This document shows positions 1 through 9,491 of a DNA stretch of 42,493 nt, piece after piece. Under the pieces are notes generated by a model. That model was not told the origin of the DNA and did not search any database. It was given only the letters and a program-made list of their open reading frames with translations. The stretch's first letter is position 1, and every line of letters begins with the position of its first letter. Location of the stretch: positions 1 to 42,493 of the forward strand of contig DDBO01000121.1 in assembly GCA_002332755.1 (NCBI GenBank). The letters run 5' to 3'. Position numbers and translations under genes: made by a program. The stretch is from Bacteroidales bacterium UBA2030. Its GTDB lineage: Bacteria > Bacteroidota > Bacteroidia > Bacteroidales > TTA-H9.

Positions 1-3000
1 CACCTCAGAAATGTCGCGGGCAAGGACAAAATTTTCCTTTTCTTCGCCCGATACCTGAACCTTTACAAAAAGCTTCACCGCCTGCATTCGAAGGGCAGAA
101 CTAAGAGAAATGCCCGGGGTTTCTGTATGTTGATCCAAATTAGTTATTTGCCCGAGTAATTCCCGGGCAATTTCTTTATTGCCCGAAATTGCATAGGCAT
201 GTGCCAGAAAAAGACCAGCCTCAGAGGTAAGTTGCTCTGAATTGCGAAGGCGATTCATAGCACCGAATTCAGGTTTTCCTGCAAGGGCAAGGGTTAAAAG
301 ACGATATGCCTGAACGGTTGACGAAGAAGAATTGCTTGTGTATCGCCATTGACTTGCCAGTTTTCGTTGATAATTCATCCAAGCATCAAAGAATGTTGAG
401 GGTACAGCATAGCCATGTTTTTGTGCTTCAAGCATGAAATGACCCACCCAGGAAGTGACCCATTCGTCAGGCGAATTCATGCCCGGCCAAAAACCTATAC
501 CGCCCCCGGCTACTTGCATGCCTGTCAGCTTTTGAATGCCGGTACGAATGTAATTGTTACGCTTTTCTGCCTGCAGAGGGTCGAGGCTGGCAAAGCCTTT
601 CAATAGCAATTGCGGAAACAATGCTGAAACGGTTTGCTCCGCACAACCATACGGATATTGAATGAGTTCAAGGGCTCTCCGGTTCAACGAGAAGGCCGGA
701 AATGAGGAAACTTCCATCAAAGTTTCATCATCGGGTACATTCACATTTGCAAGATTGAAGTGTAACCTTTTCCCAGGTTCAACCAAATAATTTTGGGTTT
801 CGGTTATTACAGGATTAGGGTTCCTCAAGTCAATATCACTTTCCCAGACAGAGGTCTCGTTTTGCCACCGAGCCGTAAACCGGATGCTACAAACACCTGT
901 GCGTTTGCCTGTCTTTATTTTGAACCAGACTGTTTTTTCTTGTTGCCCGTGATCGAAAACGATCTTTTGAGCCCCGGAACCCACAAGTTGAAGGTCTCCT
1001 TTGGTATCCACGTTCACCGTGGCATCTTTCACCTGGTTTTCAGTCTTCCAAACAGTAGCAGCCACCCACACTTCCTCAGCTGGTCCGAGCACACGTGGAA
1101 TTCCTCCCAGCACCATTAGGGGTTTGGTAATTTTTACAGTTTTTTCACCCGAACCATAGGCCCCTTGGCCAGCAGCGACAACCATCACACGTGCAGAGCC
1201 GATATATTCAGGGATATTTATCACATGCCGGCGGGTTTCTCCTTTTTTAAGAGAAAAAGGTCCCATGGTAATAACCAGCGGTTTAAACCTGCGAGCCAGA
1301 AGGTTGTCATGAGGCCTGCGATACTCGTCTCCTCCTACCATGAAAACCCTATCCATTCGAGAGGAGAAGGAACCTGCAATCAAACTATACAAATCCCAGG
1401 TTTTTACGGTTTGTGCCTCTTTGGCGAGGAAAGCCTTATAGGGATCGGGTGTGGAGAAGCGGGTCAAATCGAGAAGGCCTTCATCAACAATAGCAAGTGT
1501 GTAGGCCATTGGGCGACCTGTTTTTTCTGAAATACGCAGCGTGGCCTTTTGTGAGGCCTTGAGCTTAGACGCAATATCTATTAAGGGTTCCAGCCTTGCC
1601 TGAGGATATTCAATTTCAAGATAGGTCAATCCGTACAGGCGTATGGGCAGGTCATTGGTGAGATGCTGCCAGGGCTGGATCACCGATGCATATACATAAA
1701 CTCCCGGTGTCATTTCCGGCGTCGTTTTAAAACTAAAAACAGTTTCATTGCCCTTGCTCTCCACCCACTGATAGTCAAGCACTGAACCTCTGGCTTCGAT
1801 GCATACCAAAATATTGGCGCCCGGTACCGAAGGAATCACCACTGAGGCTTCTTCGCCTGAGTTAACTTTCCTTTTCACTGGTCTCAAAAAAACCATCCCC
1901 CTGGCCTCTGTGGAGCTTTCACCCCAAACATATCCTATATACACAATACGGCTACTCTGGTGACCTGTGAACGGATCGCTCACCCTTAACAGAAATCGCC
2001 CCGTAAGCCCTTTTACGGGCAGCGCATAATGAGCTTTCCCGTTTTTCAGGATAACCTCGACTTTTACCTCGGGGTCAGCCAGTTCGTTTTCAACAATGGC
2101 TGACCGGGTATTGCCCCGGCTTATCCACCATCGCCATTCGAGGCGGTATAAACTTAGTTGAAGTGTAGCTTCGGCTGCAACAGGTTGTCCCCGTATATCG
2201 ACCAACGCAAGATCCATTTCCAGGGGTTTCTCATTCGAATAATTTCCCCAATCGGGTAAAGGGTCGGGCAATCGGAAACCGACATATCTGTTATAGGTAT
2301 GAAGGGGAATTTCTGTCTGATCTATACTGAAAGCACCTCCTGGCTCAAACACTTTGGTGGTTAAAACTGCCGTGAGCATACCCGGGGCACGATAAACCTC
2401 AGGTCTGTAATTAAAGGAAGCATTACCTCCTGCATCGAGATTACCTGAAAATATTACACGCGAATCGCCCGTGAAAGGTTGGGATTCATCATAAAAATTG
2501 AACCCACGAAAACCCTCAGGTGCAAATTGACCCTCCTTCAGGCTGATTTCCACTCTGGCCTTTAAACCCGGAGCAGGTGCCCCGTGCAGCCAGGCAGCAT
2601 GCAGTTGAAATTTATTATCCTCATGCGTTTCTAACTGTCCTGATGTTATTAGATTTACCTTCAAACGGTTGGGCTCTATGGTTTCGATGTTAACAGTCTT
2701 TGTAAATACCGACTGACCAGCTTTTACTTGTACAGTCCATTTACCTGTGGGGGCTTGGGGTGATGTAACTAACCTGAATGCATGAATACCCCCGGTTTGC
2801 TTTGTGCTCACCTCTTTGGTCACCAATTGTCCGAAAGGATTTCTTAATTCCATGATTACCGGATATTCTTCGGGAAGTTTTTTGAGCCTGTTGTCGAGCA
2901 TAAACCATAAATGCAAAGTATCGCCAGGTCTCCACACTCCTCTTTCACCATAAATAAAGCCTTTGATGCCCTGTGGCACTGTTTCTCCATCCACATCGAA

Positions 3001-4785
3001 AGCACTAACCGACAGTTCATTGCCCTGGGAAATTTTAAGATACGATTTTTCTTTCCCTTTGGAAGCCACTACCAGAAATGGGTCTCCTTTAACAGACAAT
3101 GTGGCAAGCCCCTCAGCGTCAGTCCGGGCTTCACCTAACAAAACCAACTGGTAATCATATACTTTTAAATCAGTTCCTTTGAGGGGTTGGCCCGATAGGA
3201 TATCGGCAGCCCAAACCCATAATTTCCCGTCATTTCCCGTTTTTGCCGTTAGGCCTATATTGGTCACAAGCAGTTGGGTACTGATCCATCGGTCGCTTGT
3301 GTAATAGCTGATATGGCAAGGGTTCTCGGATTCTGACCAACGGTATCCTTTCGGGAAATAATAATCCACATAATCATCCCCACTACCCCAGTAATCACCT
3401 TCTTCAGCACTTTCAGGGAGATTCGTAAAATGAGTATTCGAGCAGGGATAAGCCGAATATTCTGGCTTCATGCCCAGAGTAATCCGATAAATAGCCCCTG
3501 GTTCGGTCTTAATCAGTTCAGTCAGATTAAGAAAGTAAGTTTCCCACTGAAAAGGAACAGCTGTTTTATTCTTGGTAAGATCTAATGTGGTGCGGGCAAC
3601 TACTTTGCCAACCCTCCGCATATCATAGCCACTGCTTATTTCATTATCCTGCAGAAAATTTTTCACGTTCTGCTCGAGGATTCGAATAACCTTAACATCT
3701 ACGGCCTTGAGCCCTACAGCGGCAAAGGGCAGATTGACATTACCGGAAGAAGGAAGAATATTACCGCTTTGCAACCATTTTAGGGCAGGCTTAGGAAAAA
3801 TTCCTTCAATTTCCATCGATTGTCTGTGAGAGGCTTGTCGTCCCCTTACATCTTTTATACCCGGGAAGATTTCTATTCGGCTACCACCCGTAAAATCACT
3901 ATCGAAATAACAGAACAGCTGATTTTCGCGAATTTGGAAACGTCGGGGAGTGATTCCATCGAGTAAAACCAAACCATTGAGGTTTTGCTGCGGATCGAGG
4001 GGTTCGCTAAAAGCCAGCCATAAATAATTCTCTTCACCAAAAAACATACGCCATTGAAGTATACCTGGTTCCTTTTCGTTAAAAAGGATTTCTTTTCCCA
4101 GTTCTGCAGGAATGAAGAAATTATCTCCTCTTGTGATTAGCTCAATTCTGGAGAGATGAGGAGGACGGTTAAAGGTATCACTGGTAAAGTTAAAATCTCT
4201 TCCCCCGTTAGCAGCCTCCCAATGCAATTTCAATTCTTTGCCGCCAACCTTCAAGCCTAAACGGGCTTCAAGCTCCTTAAACTCAGCGGGATTAGCACTT
4301 CTAACTTCTCCCTTTACATAATATATAGTGTTCCCTTGCCTTTCCAGGGCATGTAGCATCCACTGACTCAATTGAAAACCCTGCTCCATCACCTGAATAC
4401 CAAACCTAAACCGACGCAATTCTTTAGGAACTTTGATGAGCCGATCCATGCAAAGCTCAAAAAGATAAATCCGCCCTTCCTTTAAAGGCTTTTCAGGCTT
4501 TAAAACCAGCGTGTAAGCATCGGGCCAGCTTAAGTTACCCCTCACTTTCGGTCGCGACCGCAAAAGGTCAGTGGCTTTCAATTGCTTCTGAACCGCAGTA
4601 TCTACCGGAAAAGTAAATCGTATGCTGATGAATGCCTCGGAAGCCACTGTCCCCGTGGTAAACGACTCAATATATGCCTCGAAGGCCGGATCAAAAACGG
4701 GAATTCTATCCTTACGTGAGCAGCTGGTCCAGGTAATTATAAGCGTTCCCAAAATTAAAACCTTTAAGTATTGCCTAATATTCAT
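1..4785 (-). CDS. Alpha-2-macroglobulin family lipoprotein, 3' end outside window
   Basis: The minus strand stays open from ATG at 4785 to base 1 (1595 codons, no stop); I translated seven sampled blocks and all kept the frame. The N-terminus has a hydrophobic segment followed by a lipobox-like TWTSC (Cys22), so the mature protein is probably a lipoprotein. Mid-protein segments such as PTGKWTVQVKAGQ (near 2750) look like the MG2-type beta-sandwich domains of bacterial alpha-2-macroglobulins. The thioester motif YPYGCAEQT is intact, with Cys1381 and Gln1384 encoded at 634-645, and the start of the thioester (TED) domain follows. Family knowledge: these proteins trap attacking proteases in the periplasm through the thioester, often beside penicillin-binding protein PbpC, which would lie to the left if present. 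The C-terminal part is missing because of the window edge. The identification is firm; the protease-trapping role is by family. Confidence 0.93.
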   Translation of the reverse strand, partial: MNIRQYLKVLILGTLIITWTSCSRKDRIPVFDPAFEAYIESFTTGTVASEAFISIRFTFPVDTAVQKQLKATDLLRSRPKVRGNLSWPDAYTLVLKPEKPLKEGRIYLFELCMDRLIKVPKELRRFRFGIQVMEQGFQLSQWMLHALERQGNTIYYVKGEVRSANPAEFKELEARLGLKVGGKELKLHWEAANGGRDFNFTSDTFNRPPHLSRIELITRGDNFFIPAELGKEILFNEKEPGILQWRMFFGEENYLWLAFSEPLDPQQNLNGLVLLDGITPRRFQIRENQLFCYFDSDFTGGSRIEIFPGIKDVRGRQASHRQSMEIEGIFPKPALKWLQSGNILPSSGNVNLPFAAVGLKAVDVKVIRILEQNVKNFLQDNEISSGYDMRRVGKVVARTTLDLTKNKTAVPFQWETYFLNLTELIKTEPGAIYRITLGMKPEYSAYPCSNTHFTNLPESAEEGDYWGSGDDYVDYYFPKGYRWSESENPCHISYYTSDRWISTQLLVTNIGLTAKTGNDGKLWVWAADILSGQPLKGTDLKVYDYQLVLLGEARTDAEGLATLSVKGDPFLVVASKGKEKSYLKISQGNELSVSAFDVDGETVPQGIKGFIYGERGVWRPGDTLHLWFMLDNRLKKLPEEYPVIMELRNPFGQLVTKEVSTKQTGGIHAFRLVTSPQAPTGKWTVQVKAGQSVFTKTVNIETIEPNRLKVNLITSGQLETHEDNKFQLHAAWLHGAPAPGLKARVEISLKEGQFAPEGFRGFNFYDESQPFTGDSRVIFSGNLDAGGNASFNYRPEVYRAPGMLTAVLTTKVFEPGGAFSIDQTEIPLHTYNRYVGFRLPDPLPDWGNYSNEKPLEMDLALVDIRGQPVAAEATLQLSLYRLEWRWWISRGNTRSAIVENELADPEVKVEVILKNGKAHYALPVKGLTGRFLLRVSDPFTGHQSSRIVYIGYVWGESSTEARGMVFLRPVKRKVNSGEEASVVIPSVPGANILVCIEARGSVLDYQWVESKGNETVFSFKTTPEMTPGVYVYASVIQPWQHLTNDLPIRLYGLTYLEIEYPQARLEPLIDIASKLKASQKATLRISEKTGRPMAYTLAIVDEGLLDLTRFSTPDPYKAFLAKEAQTVKTWDLYSLIAGSFSSRMDRVFMVGGDEYRRPHDNLLARRFKPLVITMGPFSLKKGETRRHVINIPEYIGSARVMVVAAGQGAYGSGEKTVKITKPLMVLGGIPRVLGPAEEVWVAATVWKTENQVKDATVNVDTKGDLQLVGSGAQKIVFDHGQQEKTVWFKIKTGKRTGVCSIRFTARWQNETSVWESDIDLRNPNPVITETQNYLVEPGKRLHFNLANVNVPDDETLMEVSSFPAFSLNRRALELIQYPYGCAEQTVSALFPQLLLKGFASLDPLQAEKRNNYIRTGIQKLTGMQVAGGGIGFWPGMNSPDEWVTSWVGHFMLEAQKHGYAVPSTFFDAWMNYQRKLASQWRYTSNSSSSTVQAYRLLTLALAGKPEFGAMNRLRNSEQLTSEAGLFLAHAYAISGNKEIARELLGQITNLDQHTETPGISLSSALRMQAVKLFVKVQVSGEEKENFVLARDISEV

Positions 4786-4809
4786 GCGTATAACTTTAAA
4801 TGTTATCTA

Positions 4810-4817
4810 CAAAAGTA
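4810..4817 (-). promoter_or_regulatory. -7 promoter box of the alpha-2-macroglobulin gene
   Basis: On the minus strand this reads TACTTTTG, an exact fit to the Bacteroidota -7 consensus TAnnTTTG. It lies 24 bases upstream of the ATG at 4785, giving a predicted leader of about 18 nt. I see no clear -33 TTTG at the expected distance. Confidence 0.5.
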
Positions 4818-5009
4818 GGGCAGTCTATCCTAAGCTATTCCTTATATTTCAATTTTTTTAAGACAGAAATAAGGCTTCATAAAAATGTTTTTTTCAAATA
4901 GTTGATGCTTATTTCCATTTCATCCTTCCAAAGCGCAATTTGAAATTCCACAATGCAGAAAAGTACAATTAATTCTTGGTAAAACTGTCAAACGAAGGCA
5001 AAACTGTTG

Positions 5010-5017
5010 TAAGTTTG
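5010..5017 (+). promoter_or_regulatory. -7 promoter box of the K+ uptake operon
   Basis: TAAGTTTG fits TAnnTTTG and lies 27 bases before the ATG at 5045. It sits inside the reading frame if the upstream TTG at 4976 is taken as the start. That is the main reason to choose the ATG at 5045. No good -33 element is visible. Confidence 0.4.
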
Positions 5018-5044
5018 CCGGCTCAAAATTTGAACCCCCTGTTT

Positions 5045-5740
5045 ATGAACAGAAAGAAAGTGGCCGTCATTGGAATTGGACAATTTGGAGAAGCCATAGC
5101 CAAAAACCTAACGCGCAAAGGAGCAGAAGTATTGGCCATAGATAATGATGCCAAAAAGATTGACCGAATTTCAGAAGATGTGTCATACGCTGTTGTTCTG
5201 GATGCCACCGACAAGAAAGCATTGCTCAGCCAGAATATCACCGATTTTGATGCTGTGGTTGTGGCCATTGGCGGAAAATTCGAGCAACGATTGTTATGTG
5301 CATCTCTATTGCTTGATTTGAAGGTAAAACGCGTAATCACTCGTTACCAGGGAAAAAGCCAAAAAATGATATTGGAAAAACTTGGTCTTACAGAGCTTTG
5401 GGCTCCGGAAGATGAAGTGGGTGCTATTGTTGCCGAACGTCTGCTCAATCCAACGGTGATGTCATATTTGCAATTGCCTGATAATTATCGCATTGTAGAG
5501 ATGCTGACACCGCGGGGGGCTGTCGGGAAAAGCATTCTCGAAATTAATTTACGAGATAATTACAGATTATCACTGATTACCATCAAGGAAGAATGTTCAG
5601 CCATAAATAACGGCATTGCCTGTACCGAATATCATGTTACCGGAGTACCCGATTCAAGTTACATAATTAAAGCAACCGACCGTTTGGTGCTTTTTGGTAC
5701 AAATAATGACATTGACAGGTTTATTCAAGTAAACGAATAA
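5045..5740 (+). CDS. ktrA: KtrA/TrkA-type K+ uptake regulatory subunit (RCK domain)
   Basis: A 231-residue cytoplasmic protein with one RCK_N Rossmann domain and one RCK_C domain. The nucleotide-binding loop GIGQFG is at residues 10-15, with the acidic residue closing strand 2 at Asp33 (VLAIDND). The length matches single-RCK KtrA rather than E. coli TrkA, which has two tandem copies. The family forms an octameric ring that gates the membrane subunit in response to NAD(H) or ATP/ADP. The gene is followed 40 bases later by the KtrB/TrkH-like subunit, so the two form an operon. The frame extends upstream to a TTG at 4976, but the family fold starts at MNRKKVAVIGIG and a -7 box lies between, so ATG 5045 is preferred. 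Confidence 0.93.
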   Translation: MNRKKVAVIGIGQFGEAIAKNLTRKGAEVLAIDNDAKKIDRISEDVSYAVVLDATDKKALLSQNITDFDAVVVAIGGKFEQRLLCASLLLDLKVKRVITRYQGKSQKMILEKLGLTELWAPEDEVGAIVAERLLNPTVMSYLQLPDNYRIVEMLTPRGAVGKSILEINLRDNYRLSLITIKEECSAINNGIACTEYHVTGVPDSSYIIKATDRLVLFGTNNDIDRFIQVNE

Positions 5741-5780
5741 ATAACCTAATTTTAACAGGAGTTTACTACCCCTTCCATCC

Positions 5781-7673
5781 ATGCTATCGCATTATATTAA
5801 CCGAATTTTACAATTCTTTAATACCCTCAAGGGAAAGCGAAATTTCCGCAAATACTTCTCACGCCGTGAAATTGATAAGGTTAGAGAATCAATCAACCGT
5901 AGGCTTTACGACCATAAAGAAAAGCTCTTGTATTACCTGAGAATACTCAGTTTTATCGTTTCGGTATTAAGTCTGGCAGCCATCATATATTACCATGGAT
6001 TTCCCCAGACCCCCCAAAGTCACTGGTTTATCCAGCGATTTATTTATGGTTCATTGATGTTTTATGTTATTAAATTCTTTCTCAAGTTTTTTTACGACTT
6101 TCATCCTCTTACCTTCCTCCGACAAAACTGGCTTGAAACTCTTTTGGTATCCTTTATAGTATCGCTAGGGTTATTCTCAGTCACTTATGGCACAGACAAT
6201 GTTTACCAGTTTTTTGTGAGGCTTGGATATAAAGATGTACCCCAGTTATTTATCATTTTCTTCCAGCTATATGTTTTTATCTTCATAGGCTCGGAGCTGG
6301 TGAAGGCGAGCCATTACATTGATCGCCTGCACATTGGACCAGCCGGATTGATGGTTTCTTCCTTTCTCCTGATTATTGGAGGTGGAACTCTTTTGTTGAT
6401 GCTTCCCGAAATGACTACTTCCCAGTCAATATCATTCTGGGATGCGCTATTTACCAGTACATCTGCTACCTGTGTAACCGGGCTAACAGTTGTCGATACT
6501 TCTACCTACTTCACTTTTAAAGGGCAATTGGTTATTCTAGTATTGATTCAGTTAGGGGGTATCAACATATTAGCATTTGCTTCATTTTTTGCCAATTTTT
6601 ACGGAGGAGGAGTCGGTCTCAGACAACAATCTCTGCTTAAAGACCTGCTCTCAGTCAGTGGTTTATCCGACACAAGAGCCATACTGAAAGAAATCGTTAT
6701 TTACAGTTTTGTCATTGAAATCATTGGTAGTATTTTACTTTACCTCTGCTGGCTTTCCACCCACTACGACCATCATGTGGCAGGCCTGGGCTGGGCTGCA
6801 CTCTTCCACTCAGTTTCAGCGTTCAACAACGCAGGGTTTTCTATATTTCCGGGGGGGCTGATGTACGATGGTATTCGCTTCAATTTTGTTTCCCATTGGA
6901 TTATAATGATTTTGATAGTATTGGGAGGATTGGGCTTTAGTGTTATTCAGGATGTATTCAGCGTTAAGGCCATAATGAAGCGTCATAAACAAAAATGGGT
7001 CAGAAAAAAAGTACAGACGAGAATCGTTTTGGCAGTTACTATCTGGCTTATATTTATCGGTGCACTGTTTTTCTTCTTTATTGAGAGAAACAACACCCTT
7101 GCCAACCTTAGCTGGATAGAAAAAATAACGTTGGCCCTGTTCCAGTCGGTTACCACCCGAACGGCAGGATTTAACACGGTGGATATAGGAGCCCTTGCCC
7201 TTCCTTCACTGGTTCTCTTTATGTTTTTGATGTACATCGGAGCAAGTCCAGGAGGTACAGGGGGAGGTATCAAAACCACTACTTTCCTGGTATTGTTTAA
7301 ATCAGCCGTGGCTACCATAAGGGGTAAAAAACACATAGAATCCTTTCGGCACACTATTTCTTTCGAAACCGTTGACAAGGCTTATAGTGTAGCCTTATTT
7401 TCAATGATGCTTATCTTCCTTGCTATCTTTCTTATGACCCTTGCAGAGCCTCATTTCAGCTTGGTCAGCCTTGCTTTCGAAGTGATATCAGCCTTTGGCA
7501 CCGTGGGTCTCAGCATGGGTATTACCCCATACCTGAGCGAATTTGGAAAGTTAATTATTACCATCACCATGTTTATTGGCCGTATTGGCACACTAACTCT
7601 GGCCATCGCTTTCCTTAAAAAGGCAACCTTTAGCGACTACACCTATCCCAGAGCCGATATCATGATTGGTTAG
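5781..7673 (+). CDS. ktrB: KtrB/TrkH-type K+ transporter membrane subunit with N-terminal extension
   Basis: A 630-residue polytopic membrane protein that imports K+ (with Na+ or H+ coupling in the family). All four half-repeat selectivity filters are visible: TCVTGL (230-235), NAGFS (350-354), RTAGF (460-464) and GTVGLS (573-578). GGGIKTT (about 494-500) and GRIGT (600-604) are also present. The transporter core begins near residue 190. Before it is an extension of about 190 residues: a basic head (1-48) and several hydrophobic segments (about 52-70, 86-104, 119-135, 155-171). KtrB of Bacillus lacks this; longer forms are known in Bacteroidota. Its 3' end overlaps the convergent uvrC end by 14 bases. 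Confidence 0.94.
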   Translation: MLSHYINRILQFFNTLKGKRNFRKYFSRREIDKVRESINRRLYDHKEKLLYYLRILSFIVSVLSLAAIIYYHGFPQTPQSHWFIQRFIYGSLMFYVIKFFLKFFYDFHPLTFLRQNWLETLLVSFIVSLGLFSVTYGTDNVYQFFVRLGYKDVPQLFIIFFQLYVFIFIGSELVKASHYIDRLHIGPAGLMVSSFLLIIGGGTLLLMLPEMTTSQSISFWDALFTSTSATCVTGLTVVDTSTYFTFKGQLVILVLIQLGGINILAFASFFANFYGGGVGLRQQSLLKDLLSVSGLSDTRAILKEIVIYSFVIEIIGSILLYLCWLSTHYDHHVAGLGWAALFHSVSAFNNAGFSIFPGGLMYDGIRFNFVSHWIIMILIVLGGLGFSVIQDVFSVKAIMKRHKQKWVRKKVQTRIVLAVTIWLIFIGALFFFFIERNNTLANLSWIEKITLALFQSVTTRTAGFNTVDIGALALPSLVLFMFLMYIGASPGGTGGGIKTTTFLVLFKSAVATIRGKKHIESFRHTISFETVDKAYSVALFSMMLIFLAIFLMTLAEPHFSLVSLAFEVISAFGTVGLSMGITPYLSEFGKLIITITMFIGRIGTLTLAIAFLKKATFSDYTYPRADIMIG

Positions 7674-9480
7674 CCTGTATCCATTCAATAATCAGCCGCC
7701 CCTTCGATTTGCCAATCACCTTTTCGATATCTTCAGAAGAAGCTTCCTTAAGTTTTTTAACCGAACCAAATTCTTTAAGCAATTTTTCAGCCGTATTCTT
7801 TCCTATTCCAGGTATTTCCGTAAGTTCGGTTTTAATCAGGTTTTTTTGCCGTTTTTTTCGATGATGGGTGATACCAAAACGGTGAGCCTCGTCGCGAATA
7901 TGCTGAATGAGCCGCAAAGTCTCCGATTTCTTGTCGAGATACAAAGGAAGAGAATCCTCCGGAAAATATATTTCTTCCAGTTTTTTAGCAATACCAATGA
8001 TGGTAATTTTGCCCCTCAGCCCCAACTTTTCGAGGCTTACCAGCGCTGAAGAAAGTTGCCCTTTACCCCCGTCAATCACAATTAATTGGGGCAAATCCTT
8101 TCCCTCCTCAAGCATTCGGCGATACCGACGGTAAACAATTTCTTCCATGGAAGCAAAATCGTTGGGGCCTTCTACATTCTTGATGTTGAAATGACGGTAC
8201 TCGCTTTTTGATGGCTTACCGTTGCGAAACACAACCATGGCGGCCACTGGATTTGTCCCCTGCAAATTACTGTTATCGAAACACTCGATGTGCTCAGGCA
8301 AAACTGGCATACGCAAATCTTTCATCACCTGTTTTAGTAGGCGGCGTGTATGCCTTTCAGGATCTACCAGTTCGGCCTGGCGTTGCTTTTCTTGCCTGAA
8401 ATATTCGGCATTGCTTTGCGAAAGTTCAAGTAATTGTTTCTTATCTCCCTTTTGCGGTACGGTTAAGGTAACCCCTTCCAGCTCTATGCCCGGATCGAAG
8501 GGTACTATAATTTCAGGACTTTCGCTTTCGAAACGCAAACGAAACTCCAGAATGCCATAAGAAAGAAGCTCTTCATCTGCCTCTCCCAGTTTTTTGCGAA
8601 TCTGCAGGGTATGCGACTGCACAACTGCACCTTCCGAAACTTTCAGAAAATTGATGTAGGCTTCCTTTTCGTCGCTTACGATAGAAAAAACATCGGCCTG
8701 TAAACCTGTATTGCTGAAAACCGGCGACTTGCTCTGGTAAGCCTGCAATAGCTCCAGCTTTTCCTTGATTTTCTGAGCTTCCTCAAATTCCAGTCTCTCG
8801 GCATGCTCCATCATTTCGCGGCGCAAGCGCGAGGTGAGCCCCCCCAGGTTACCCCGTATGATTTCACGAATAGCCGCGATATTGGCATTGTAGTCTTCCT
8901 CGCTCTGCAAGCCAATGCAGGGAGCCTTGCAGTTGCCGATATGATACTCGAGGCAGGGCTTAAACTTTCCGCTGCTGATGTTTTTGGGAGTTAGACTCAG
9001 ATTGCACGTACGCCGGGGAAAAAGCTGCCTGATGAGGTCGAGCAGATTTTTCAGCACGCGGCCTGAGGCATAAGGGCCATAAAATCGCGAACCATCCTTC
9101 ACCGGATTGCGGGTAGTGAAAATGCGGGGAAAGGGCTCGTTTTTAATGCAAAGCCAGGGATAGGTCTTATCATCTTTCAGATTGATATTGTAGCGGGGCT
9201 GATGTTCCTTTATCAGGTTGTTTTCCAGCAGCAAGGCATCCATTTCGGTTTTAACCACTATCACACGGATATCAGCTACCTTGCGGGCCATCACCCAAAC
9301 CTTGGCACTTACTCCGCTATCTTTGTTGAAATAGGAAGAAACCCTTTTCTTTAGGTTGCGGGCCTTCCCAATGTAGATAATTTCACCCTTCTCATCAAAA
9401 AACTGATATACGCCCGGACTGTCGGGAATGGTTTTTAATAAAGCGCTTATTTTTTCTTCGAAAGGATGTCCCTCCAGCAT
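7660..9480 (-). CDS. uvrC: Excinuclease ABC subunit C (UvrC)
   Basis: A 606-residue protein of normal family length. It makes the two incisions around a DNA lesion in nucleotide excision repair after UvrA/UvrB loading. Visible domains in order: GIY-YIG nuclease (GVYQFFDEKGEIIYIGKA, about residues 23-40), a Cys-rich patch (CNLSLTP..CLEYHIGNCKAPCIG), the UVR helical hairpin that contacts UvrB (LEFEEAQKIKEKL, about 230), the RNase H-like second nuclease (ECFDNSNLQG; VIDGGKGQL), and C-terminal helix-hairpin-helix motifs (EIPGIGKNTAEKLLKEFG). It starts 11 bases after the thiL stop, so it is probably co-transcribed with thiL. The ATG at 9480 fits the family start. Confidence 0.97.
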   Translation of the reverse strand: MLEGHPFEEKISALLKTIPDSPGVYQFFDEKGEIIYIGKARNLKKRVSSYFNKDSGVSAKVWVMARKVADIRVIVVKTEMDALLLENNLIKEHQPRYNINLKDDKTYPWLCIKNEPFPRIFTTRNPVKDGSRFYGPYASGRVLKNLLDLIRQLFPRRTCNLSLTPKNISSGKFKPCLEYHIGNCKAPCIGLQSEEDYNANIAAIREIIRGNLGGLTSRLRREMMEHAERLEFEEAQKIKEKLELLQAYQSKSPVFSNTGLQADVFSIVSDEKEAYINFLKVSEGAVVQSHTLQIRKKLGEADEELLSYGILEFRLRFESESPEIIVPFDPGIELEGVTLTVPQKGDKKQLLELSQSNAEYFRQEKQRQAELVDPERHTRRLLKQVMKDLRMPVLPEHIECFDNSNLQGTNPVAAMVVFRNGKPSKSEYRHFNIKNVEGPNDFASMEEIVYRRYRRMLEEGKDLPQLIVIDGGKGQLSSALVSLEKLGLRGKITIIGIAKKLEEIYFPEDSLPLYLDKKSETLRLIQHIRDEAHRFGITHHRKKRQKNLIKTELTEIPGIGKNTAEKLLKEFGSVKKLKEASSEDIEKVIGKSKGRLIIEWIQANQS

Positions 9481-9491
9481 GGCTTTGCACC

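Noticed and set aside
415..3154. Short plus-strand ORFs at 415-606, 793-1119, 1165-1530 and 2911-3154
   Set aside because: They lie antisense within the continuous alpha-2-macroglobulin frame and show no start signals or family features.
4976..5044. TTG-initiated 23-residue extension of the KtrA-like protein
   Set aside because: It contains a -7 box (5010-5017), and the RCK fold begins at the ATG at 5045.
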